Shown: piece after piece, positions 1 to 5,358 of the stretch | How positions within the stretch are numbered: position 1 is the first letter of the stretch | How the letters are laid out: every line of letters begins with the position of its first letter | Assembly: GCA_023409795.1 (NCBI GenBank) | Contig: JAEYQX010000154.1 | Location: forward strand, 1-5,358 | DNA: 5,358 bases | Direction of reading: 5' to 3' | Origin: Pseudomonadota bacterium | GTDB taxonomy: Bacteria > Pseudomonadota > Alphaproteobacteria > Caulobacterales > Caulobacteraceae | Program-made: the position numbers and the translations under genes | The notes under the pieces: generated by a model | Databases searched by the model: none | Told to the model about the DNA's origin: nothing | Seen by the model: only the letters and a program-made list of their open reading frames with translations

Positions 1-435
1 CTCGAGACCCCGCCGGTCACCGCCGCCGACATGGCCCTGCCCCCGCCCGCCGAGGGCACGCCAGAGGTGGCCGCCCGCGTCCTGGCGGCGCGCGAGCAGC
101 ACGCGGCCCGCCTGGCCGAGCTGGACCTGAGCCCCGACCAGCAGCAGGCTCAGGGCGTCAATGCCCGGCTGCACGGCGCGGCCCTGGATCGCGTCGCCAC
201 GCCCGATGACGCCGGTCGGGCCCTGCTGATGAAGGCGGGCGAGGCGGGCGGCCTGACCGCGCGCGGCTGGACCCGGACCCTGCGCCTGGCCCGCACCATT
301 GCCGATCTGGATGGCTCGACCGGCGTCCTGCGCCGCCATGTGGCCGAGGCCCTGATGTATCGCCGCCTGACCCTTGGGGCCGAGACCCAGTTCAAAACCC
401 AGGCTCAGGCGCGCCAGCCGGCCGGCGGCTTCTGA
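1..435 (+). CDS. YifB/ComM-family Mg-chelatase-like AAA+ ATPase, C-terminal fragment (5' end outside window)
   Basis: The reading frame is open from base 1 to the TGA at 433-435, giving 144 visible residues. Family members are about 500 residues, so roughly the last quarter is present and the AAA+ core (Walker A and B) lies off the left edge. What is visible is the C-terminal Mg-chelatase-type helical domain: an AARVLAAREQHAAR helix, a VNARL segment, and the family signature LTARGWTRTLRLARTIADL followed by a RHVAEALMYRRL helix. In YifB/ComM proteins the conserved arginines of this stretch lie in the sensor-2-like part of the ATPase. ComM of Vibrio and Haemophilus is a hexameric branch-migration helicase that helps integrate DNA during natural transformation; many non-competent bacteria carry the same family with unknown role, so no competence function is claimed here. 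The methionine at base 31 is internal, because homology continues upstream of it (ETPPVTAADM). The next gene starts 54 bases downstream on the same strand. Confidence 0.9.
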   Translation, partial: LETPPVTAADMALPPPAEGTPEVAARVLAAREQHAARLAELDLSPDQQQAQGVNARLHGAALDRVATPDDAGRALLMKAGEAGGLTARGWTRTLRLARTIADLDGSTGVLRRHVAEALMYRRLTLGAETQFKTQAQARQPAGGF

Positions 436-489
436 ATTGCAGCGAATTCCGTTCTTCGTCGCTTAACCCTGTCGGACGACACTGTTCTG

Positions 490-2004
490 ATGACCGACGC
501 CGCCGTCCCGCCCCTGCCCGAAGACCCGACCCCTGCGGTCACGCCCGAGCACCAGTTCCTGCGCCTGATGAGCCACGAGATGCGCACCCCCCTGAACGGG
601 GTCCTGGGCATGCTGGGGCTGCTCAACCGCACGGCGCTGGACGGGGAACAGGCGGCCTATCTGGAGGCGGCGCAGAAGTCGGCCGAGCACCTGCTGGGCC
701 TGGTCAATGACCTGCTCGACTATGCCCGGCTGGAAGCCGGCGCGCTTGAGTTCGACCCCACCCCGGTCGACGTCGAGGGCCTGGTGCGCGGCGTGGCCGA
801 GCTGCTCAGCCCCCGCGCCCACGACAAGGGGCTTGAGATCGTCTGGGCCGTCGACCCGGACGTCGGCCTGGTCCGCGCCGACGAGGGGCGCCTGCGCCAG
901 GTCCTGTTCAACCTGGCCGGCAATGCGGTCAAGTTCACCGAAACGGGCGGGGTCTTCCTGCGGGTGGAGCGGGTGGGCGGCCCGGTGGAACGGCCACGCC
1001 TGGCCTTCATCGTCGATGATACCGGCCCCGGGGTCCCGCCCCATGCCCGCCAGCGCATCTTCGAGGAGTTCGGCCACGCCGACGCCAGCGATGCCGCCCG
1101 CTATGACGGGGCGGGCCTGGGCCTGGCGGTCGTGCGCCGCCTTGCCGAGGCGATGGGCGGAACCGTCCAGGTCGGGGACCGCCCCCACGGCAGTGGCGCC
1201 CGCTTCCGTTTCGAGAGCGCCTTTGCCCTGGTCGAGGGCCCGGCTGCGGCCCGGCCGCTCGGCGGGCAGGCAATCGCCCTGCGCACCCCCGACCCCTTTG
1301 TCCATGAGGCGGTCCGTGTCCAGGTCGAGGCCTTGGGCGGTGCCCTGTCGGACCAGGCCCCGGTGGTCCTGGTCGACCATGCCCTGGCTGAACCGGGCGG
1401 GCGTGTCCCCCGCCCCCGGGGCCAGGCCATCATCCTGCTGAAGCCCCATGAGCGGGACCTGATCGAGCCCTACCGGGCCGACGGCTTCCAGGCCTATCTG
1501 ATCAAGCCCCTGCGCCGGGCCAGCCTGACCGAGCGGGTGCTGGACGCCGCCGGGCAAGCCGCCGCCGTCCATGCCGAGCGGCGCGAGGATGACCGGGTCA
1601 TGCCGGTGGTTGCCTCGGGGGCCCAGGTGCTGCTGGTCGAGGACAATCCGGTCAACGCCCTTCTGGCCCGCACCCTGCTGCAGCGCGAGGGCTGTCATGT
1701 GCAGACCGCCGCCAATGGCCACGAGGCCCTCGACCTGATGGCGACCAGCCGGTTTGACCTGGTGCTGATGGACATGAGGATGCCGGGTCTGGATGGTCCC
1801 TCGGCCACCCGCGCCATTCGCGCGCGCGGCGATGCCACCCCCATCGTGGCCCTGACGGCCAATGCCTTTGCCGAGGACCGCCAGCGCTGCTTTGAGGCCG
1901 GGATGTCCGACCACCTGACCAAGCCCCTGGACCCCGATGGCCTGCGCACCGTCCTGGCCCGCTGGACGAATGCGGGCAAGCAGGCCAAGGTTGGGGCCGA
2001 GTAA
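490..2004 (+). CDS. shkA: Soluble hybrid histidine kinase, ShkA-like (DHp-CA-pseudoreceiver-receiver)
   Basis: This 504-residue kinase has no membrane segment or signal peptide and only about 20 residues before the DHp domain, so it is cytoplasmic with no separate N-terminal sensor. The H-box is SHEMRTPLN with phospho-acceptor His29. The ATPase domain shows the N-box (Asn141, Asn145), G1 (DTGPG, 177-181), an F-box (191-194) and G2 (GAGLGL, 207-212). Residues 257-355 form a degenerate receiver that lacks the paired acidic residues of strand 1 but keeps a YLIKPL strand. A linker with D367-D368-R369 leads to a complete receiver (Asp385, phospho-acceptor Asp428, Thr456, Lys478). R322, Y336, R342, the DDR motif and Asp428 have the same spacing that I recall for the c-di-GMP site, linker and acceptor of Caulobacter ShkA, all shifted by two residues. 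In that system c-di-GMP binding frees the final receiver, which then phosphorylates the HPt protein ShpA and in turn TacA. No HPt or TacA gene is in this window. ATG 490 is chosen because it places the H-box normally; no strong Shine-Dalgarno precedes it. The domain call is near certain; the orthology is likely but unsearched. Confidence 0.87.
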   Translation: MTDAAVPPLPEDPTPAVTPEHQFLRLMSHEMRTPLNGVLGMLGLLNRTALDGEQAAYLEAAQKSAEHLLGLVNDLLDYARLEAGALEFDPTPVDVEGLVRGVAELLSPRAHDKGLEIVWAVDPDVGLVRADEGRLRQVLFNLAGNAVKFTETGGVFLRVERVGGPVERPRLAFIVDDTGPGVPPHARQRIFEEFGHADASDAARYDGAGLGLAVVRRLAEAMGGTVQVGDRPHGSGARFRFESAFALVEGPAAARPLGGQAIALRTPDPFVHEAVRVQVEALGGALSDQAPVVLVDHALAEPGGRVPRPRGQAIILLKPHERDLIEPYRADGFQAYLIKPLRRASLTERVLDAAGQAAAVHAERREDDRVMPVVASGAQVLLVEDNPVNALLARTLLQREGCHVQTAANGHEALDLMATSRFDLVLMDMRMPGLDGPSATRAIRARGDATPIVALTANAFAEDRQRCFEAGMSDHLTKPLDPDGLRTVLARWTNAGKQAKVGAE

Positions 2005-2009
2005 CCACG

Positions 2010-2038
2010 ACCGCCCCTTGTCCGGCGGTATGCCGGAG
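2010..2038 (+). promoter_or_regulatory. Ribosome binding site of ampG inside two mutually exclusive small hairpins
   Basis: GGAG at 2035-2038 sits seven bases before the ATG at 2046 and is the best Shine-Dalgarno in the window, which supports that start. It overlaps a perfect 6-bp stem, TCCGGC (2021-2026) with GCCGGA (2032-2037), with loop GGTAT; this stem would hide GGA of the ribosome binding site. A second perfect 6-bp stem, ACCGCC (2010-2015) with GGCGGT (2024-2029), uses bases of the first, so only one can form at a time. This is the geometry of a translational switch or of coupling to the upstream gene. GC-rich DNA makes short stems common, so the ribosome binding site is well supported but a regulatory role for the hairpins is only a suggestion. 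Confidence 0.4.
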
Positions 2039-2045
2039 CGACTGC

Positions 2046-3773
2046 ATGACTGACGCCACGAAGCCCGCTGCATCGGCCAGGCGGCTGGGAGGCCTGGCTG
2101 TCTATGGTGAGCGGCGGGTCTTTGTCATGCTGCTGCTGGGCTTTTCGGCGGGCCTGCCCAACCTGCTGATCTTCGACACCCTGTCGGCCTGGCTGCGCGA
2201 AAGCGGCCTGTCGCTGTCGGTGATCGGCTTCTTTGCCCTGGCCACCCTGTCCTATTCACTGAAGTTCATCTGGTCGCCGCTGGTGGACCGCACGACCATT
2301 CCGATCCTGACCCGATACCTGGGCCACCGGCGGTCGTGGATGTTGCTGACCCAGGCGGTGGTCATCCTTGGCCTTTGGTCGATTTCGGGGCTGAACCCGG
2401 CGACTTCATTGGCCCAGGTGGCCCTGTTTGCGGTCCTGGTCGGCTTCTTTGGCGCGACCCAGGACATTGTCATCGACGCCTGGCGGATCGAGGCGGCCGA
2501 CGACAGCCGCCACGGGGCCATGGCCGCCTCCTACCAGATGGGCTACCGCGTCGCCCAGATCGTGGCCGGGGCCGTGCCCCTGGTCCTAGCCGACCTCTAC
2601 AACTGGAACCTGTCCTATGCGGTGATGGCCGGGCTGATGCTGTTCGGCGTCATCGGCGTCCTGTTCGCCCCGCGTGAGAAGGCCCATACCATCCGCCCGA
2701 TCCCGGTCGCCGACGTGCCCTCGCGGCCGCGCCTGGAGGTGGTCGAGTGGCTGGTCCGCCTGGCCGTGATCGCCGTGGCGGCCCTGATCGTCGGCTCGGG
2801 CCTCAGTGGCCAGGCCGGGCCGCTGACCGGCCTCCTGGGCAGCTTGGGCCTGTCGGGCGAGGGCCAGGCGGCCATCACCGAGGCCTGGGCCGCCAAGCCC
2901 GAGGGGGTCTATCTCCAGGTCGCGGCCGTCTTTGGCGGCCTGATCCTGCTGGTCATGGCCTGCTGGCCCATCCCGGGCCTGCGCACCCGCCCCGGGGCCT
3001 ACCTGGCGGGCTCGTTCGGCGAGCCCCTGCGCGACTTCTATCGGCGGTTCGCGGGCATAGCGACGCTGATCCTGGCCCTGATCTGCGTCTATCGCCTGGC
3101 CGACTTCGTGCTCAACATCATGAACCCCTTCTACCTGGACCTGGGCTTCACCAAGACCGAGCTGGCCGAGGTGCGAAAGGTCTTCGGCGTCATCGCCACC
3201 ACGGCGGGGGTCTTCATCGGCGGCTGGTCGGTGGCGCGGCTCGGCCTGATCCGCACCATGGTCATCGGGGCCTTCATGAGCCCGGTCTCCAACCTGGTCT
3301 TTGCCTGGCTGGCGACCCAGGGCCCGGACATGTTCGCCCTGTTCGTCGCCATCGGGGTCGACAACTCGGCCACCGGCTACGCGGGCACGGCCCTGATCGC
3401 CTATATGTCCAGCCTGACCAGCATCGGCTTTACCGCTACCCAGTATGCCTTGTTCACCAGCCTCTATGCCCTGCCCGGCAAGCTGATCGCCTCGCAGTCC
3501 GGCCGCATCGTCGAGGCCTCGGCCCGGGCGGCCGAGGCCGGGGGGCCGTTTGCCGCGCTGAAGGGCCTTTTCGCGCGCCTGCCCGCAGGCTCCCTGGTCG
3601 AGGGGGCCGCAACCAGTGGCGTGACCCCCGCGGCCCTGGGGGCGGGCTATGTGGTCTTCTTCCTCTATTCCTTCGTGATCGGGGTCTTTGCAGTCGTCCT
3701 GGCCTTTGTGGTGGCGGCGAAGCAGACCGCGCTCCAGGCCCGTCAGGCCCTGTCCGGCGAAGGTGACGGCTGA
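2046..3773 (+). CDS. ampG: AmpG-like muropeptide permease (MFS transporter)
   Basis: This 575-residue inner-membrane protein belongs to the AmpG branch of the major facilitator superfamily, which uses the proton gradient to import GlcNAc-anhydroMurNAc-peptides released from peptidoglycan, for recycling and, in many species, for beta-lactamase induction. Family signatures seen are GFSAGLPNLLIFDTLSAWLR near residue 32, SLKFIWSPLVDR at 71-82, ATQDIVIDAWRIEA at 137-150, and SIGFTATQYALFTSLYALPG at 459-478. By eye there are about 14 hydrophobic segments: six in residues 26-208, two in a central insert (about 232-252 and 288-308), five between 334 and 482, and a last one at 531-557. It is longer than E. 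coli AmpG (about 490 residues), mainly through Ala/Gly-rich loops at about 253-287 and 483-529. Start ATG 2046 is supported by GGAG seven bases upstream. The kinase gene ends 41 bases before it on the same strand, so co-transcription is plausible. No ampR, ampD or beta-lactamase gene is visible. Substrate specificity is inferred from the family; a related MFS permease remains possible. Confidence 0.87.
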   Translation: MTDATKPAASARRLGGLAVYGERRVFVMLLLGFSAGLPNLLIFDTLSAWLRESGLSLSVIGFFALATLSYSLKFIWSPLVDRTTIPILTRYLGHRRSWMLLTQAVVILGLWSISGLNPATSLAQVALFAVLVGFFGATQDIVIDAWRIEAADDSRHGAMAASYQMGYRVAQIVAGAVPLVLADLYNWNLSYAVMAGLMLFGVIGVLFAPREKAHTIRPIPVADVPSRPRLEVVEWLVRLAVIAVAALIVGSGLSGQAGPLTGLLGSLGLSGEGQAAITEAWAAKPEGVYLQVAAVFGGLILLVMACWPIPGLRTRPGAYLAGSFGEPLRDFYRRFAGIATLILALICVYRLADFVLNIMNPFYLDLGFTKTELAEVRKVFGVIATTAGVFIGGWSVARLGLIRTMVIGAFMSPVSNLVFAWLATQGPDMFALFVAIGVDNSATGYAGTALIAYMSSLTSIGFTATQYALFTSLYALPGKLIASQSGRIVEASARAAEAGGPFAALKGLFARLPAGSLVEGAATSGVTPAALGAGYVVFFLYSFVIGVFAVVLAFVVAAKQTALQARQALSGEGDG

Positions 3774-3805
3774 AACGAAAAGAGGCGGCCCGGGCAGGCC
3801 GCCTC
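3774..3805 (-). terminator. Intrinsic terminator for the minus-strand malic enzyme gene, between convergent gene ends
   Basis: A perfect 9-bp GC-rich stem, GAGGCGGCC (3782-3790) with GGCCGCCTC (3797-3805), encloses the 6-base loop CGGGCA. Read on the minus strand the hairpin is followed at once by TTTTCGTTT (3781 down to 3773), the usual T-tract of a rho-independent terminator, about 28 bases after the malic enzyme stop codon. The T-tract ends on the last base of the ampG stop codon. On the plus strand the same hairpin starts nine bases after the ampG stop but is followed by CAATCGGG with no T-run, so it would be a weaker terminator for ampG, though it could still protect the 3' end of its mRNA. 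Confidence 0.82.
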
Positions 3806-3832
3806 CAATCGGGATCAGGAAATGAGCCGGGC

Positions 3833-5358
3833 TCAGTCCTGGGCCGAGCCCTCGCCATAGGCGGCAAAGGTGGCGGCGGTCATGATCTCGCTGACCGAGG
3901 CACCCAGGGGCACGATCTGCACCGACTTCTCCAGGCCGACCAGCAAGGGGCCGATCACGGTCGCTGCGCCCAGCGACTGCACCAGGCGGGTCGAGATGGC
4001 CGCCGAATGGATCGCCGGCATGACCAGGACATTGGCATCGCCGGTCAGGCGCATGAACGGATAGTTGGCGCGAGCCTCGGGGTTCAGCGCCAGCTCGGGC
4101 GGCATCTCGCCCTCGTATTCAAAGTCCACGTCCATGCCGTCCAGGATGCGGATGGCCTCGCGCACCTTCTCGCCGCGATCGCCGGGGGGATCACCAAAGG
4201 TCGAGTAGCTGAGGAAGGCGACGCGGGGCGTGCGGCCCAGCTTGCGCACGGTGGCGGCGGCCTTGATGGCGATCTCGGCCAGCTCGGCGGCATTGGGCAG
4301 CTCGTGGATCGATGTGTCGGCCACGAACAGGGTGCGACCGCGCGCCAGCAGGATCGACAGGCCGATCATCCGGTCCTTGACGTCCAGGACGCGGCGGACC
4401 TCCTTCAGGGCCATGTTGAAGTTGCGGGTCACGCCGGTGACCATGGCGTCGGCGTCGCCGCGCGCGATCATGGTGGCACCGAAGTAGTTGCGGTCCTGGT
4501 TGATCATGCGCTGCACGTCGCGGCGTAGGTAGCCGCGGCGGTTCAGGCGCTGGTAGAGCCAGTCGGTATATTCGGCATTGCGGCCCGAGTTGCGGGCGTT
4601 GACGACCTCGATGCCTAGGTCATCGAAGACCATGCCGGCCTCGGTGGCGTTCTGGCGGATCAGGTCTTCGCGGCCCACCAGGATGGGGGTGCCCAGCTCG
4701 GCCTGCTTGAAGGCCCAGGCGGCGCGGATGACGGACGGCTCCTCGCCCTCGGCAAAGACGACGCGCTGCTTGGGACCGGACCGCACGGCCGACGAGATCT
4801 TCTGCATCAGCGCCGCCGACGGATCGACGCGCTGGCGCAGCGAGATGCGATAGGCCTCCATGTCCTCGATCGGCTTGCGCGCCACGCCCGAGGCAACGGC
4901 GGCCTGGGCCACGAAGGGCGGGATGTACCAGATCAGGCGCGGGTCGAACGGGGGCGGGATGATGTATTCGGGGCCGAACTTCAGCTTGCGGCCGCGATAG
5001 GCGGCGGCCACCTCGTCCGGCACGTCCTCGCGCGCCAGGGCCGCCAGGGCGTGGGCGCAGGCGATCTTCATCTCGTGGTTGATCTGGCGTGCCCGCACGT
5101 CCAGGGCCCCGCGGAACAGATAGGGGAAGGCCAGGACGTTGTTGACCTGGTTCACATAGTCCGAGCGACCGGTGGCGATGATGGCGTCCGAGCGCACCGA
5201 CTTGACGTCCTCGGGCGTGATCTCCGGGTCCGGGTTGGCCATGGCGAAGATGATCGGATTGGGCGCCATGGAGGCGACCATCTCCTTGGTGATGGCCCCC
5301 TTGGCCGACAGGCCCAGCACCACGTCGGCGCCAACCATGGCCTCGGCCAGGGTGCGGT
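3833..5358 (-). CDS. maeB: NADP-type malic enzyme fused to a phosphotransacetylase-like domain, C-terminal part (5' end outside window)
   Basis: The frame is open from the right window edge to the TGA at 3835-3833, giving 507 visible residues of a family near 760, so about the first 250 residues (malate-binding and catalytic Tyr/Lys region, start of the nucleotide-binding fold) are missing. Residues are numbered from the internal Met encoded at 5338-5336. Positions 1-155 finish the malic enzyme: GADVVLGLSAKGAIT, FAMANPDPEITPEDV (31-45) and TGRSDYVNQVNNVLAFPYLF (56-75) are typical of the NAD(P)-binding domain. From about 165 to the end runs a phosphotransacetylase-like domain with NYFGATMIARGDADAMVTGV (284-303), RVAFLSYSTFGDP and MRLTGDANVLVMPAI. 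Malic enzyme makes pyruvate, CO2 and reduced cofactor from malate in the cytoplasm; in E. coli MaeB and rhizobial homologues the C-terminal domain is regulatory (acetyl-CoA response) rather than an active transacetylase. Here the position of the phosphotransacetylase Ser-Arg pair reads Pro477-Leu478, which agrees. Cofactor preference (NADP or NAD) cannot be judged from this part. The gene converges on ampG and ends at a strong terminator. Confidence 0.93.
   Translation of the reverse strand, partial: RTLAEAMVGADVVLGLSAKGAITKEMVASMAPNPIIFAMANPDPEITPEDVKSVRSDAIIATGRSDYVNQVNNVLAFPYLFRGALDVRARQINHEMKIACAHALAALAREDVPDEVAAAYRGRKLKFGPEYIIPPPFDPRLIWYIPPFVAQAAVASGVARKPIEDMEAYRISLRQRVDPSAALMQKISSAVRSGPKQRVVFAEGEEPSVIRAAWAFKQAELGTPILVGREDLIRQNATEAGMVFDDLGIEVVNARNSGRNAEYTDWLYQRLNRRGYLRRDVQRMINQDRNYFGATMIARGDADAMVTGVTRNFNMALKEVRRVLDVKDRMIGLSILLARGRTLFVADTSIHELPNAAELAEIAIKAAATVRKLGRTPRVAFLSYSTFGDPPGDRGEKVREAIRILDGMDVDFEYEGEMPPELALNPEARANYPFMRLTGDANVLVMPAIHSAAISTRLVQSLGAATVIGPLLVGLEKSVQIVPLGASVSEIMTAATFAAYGEGSAQD

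Noticed and set aside
463..2073. A 536-codon open frame on the minus strand covering the whole kinase gene, longer than the kinase itself
   Set aside because: The plus-strand frame has all motifs of a histidine kinase and two receivers in the right order. The minus-strand product is Gly/Gln/His/Arg-rich low-complexity sequence with no recognisable domain, as expected from antisense reading of GC-rich codons.
2747..3766. A 339-codon open frame on the plus strand inside ampG
   Set aside because: It is a shifted frame of the permease and gives Arg/Gly/Pro-rich sequence with no hydrophobic segments, whereas the ampG frame keeps AmpG signatures through the same bases.
3823..3835. Near-palindrome TGAGCC-G-GGCTCA at the malic enzyme stop codon
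   Set aside because: The centre leaves a one-base loop, so only a weak four-base-pair hairpin could form; the neighbouring 9-bp stem with a T-tract is the far better terminator.
3454..3867. A 137-codon minus-strand open frame across the end of ampG and the terminator
   Set aside because: It is Arg/Pro-rich low-complexity sequence that runs through a strong hairpin and overlaps two genes with clear homology.
4007..4528. A 173-codon plus-strand open frame opposite the malic enzyme
   Set aside because: It is antisense to the well-conserved phosphotransacetylase domain; the product is His/Gly/Ala/Val-rich, has no family resemblance and no ribosome binding site I could see.
1..5358. Search for a new defence, mobile or repeat-based system
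   Set aside because: No direct repeats, transposase, integrase, attachment site, CRISPR spacing or atypical base composition was seen. All coding space is taken by four chromosomal families with even GC-rich codon use.

Overview
The window comes from a GC-rich alphaproteobacterial chromosome, most likely Caulobacterales (Caulobacter, Brevundimonas or Phenylobacterium type). The evidence is very high GC at third codon positions, tightly packed genes, and a hybrid histidine kinase that carries the residues I remember as diagnostic of Caulobacter ShkA. No database search was possible, so the lineage is an inference.

Layout: (1) Bases 1-435, plus strand, hold the C-terminal end of a YifB/ComM-type AAA+ ATPase (Mg-chelatase-like family), truncated by the window edge. 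(2) After 54 bases comes a complete 504-residue soluble hybrid histidine kinase (490-2004) with the order DHp - ATPase - degenerate receiver - DDR linker - true receiver. (3) After a 41-base gap with two competing small hairpins and a clear GGAG ribosome binding site comes a complete 575-residue AmpG-like muropeptide permease (2046-3773). (4) A strong hairpin with a T-tract on the minus strand lies between the convergent gene ends. (5) Bases 3833-5358, minus strand, hold the C-terminal two thirds of a MaeB-type malic enzyme fused to a phosphotransacetylase-like domain, truncated by the right edge. There is no gene-free stretch over 300 bases and no mobile element, tRNA, rRNA or CRISPR array.

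How they fit together: the three plus-strand genes are close enough to be one transcription unit, although their roles differ (DNA processing, c-di-GMP signalling, cell-wall recycling). The kinase is the most informative gene. Its pseudo-receiver and linker match ShkA of Caulobacter, where c-di-GMP releases an autoinhibited kinase that feeds the ShpA-TacA phosphorelay for stalk and cell-pole development. The malic enzyme is a separate, convergent central-carbon gene, and the visible part of its phosphotransacetylase domain lacks the usual catalytic Ser-Arg pair, which suggests a regulatory rather than catalytic domain. I see known families here rather than an undescribed system. The points worth checking are the c-di-GMP switch, the hairpin pair before ampG, and the degenerate phosphotransacetylase site.
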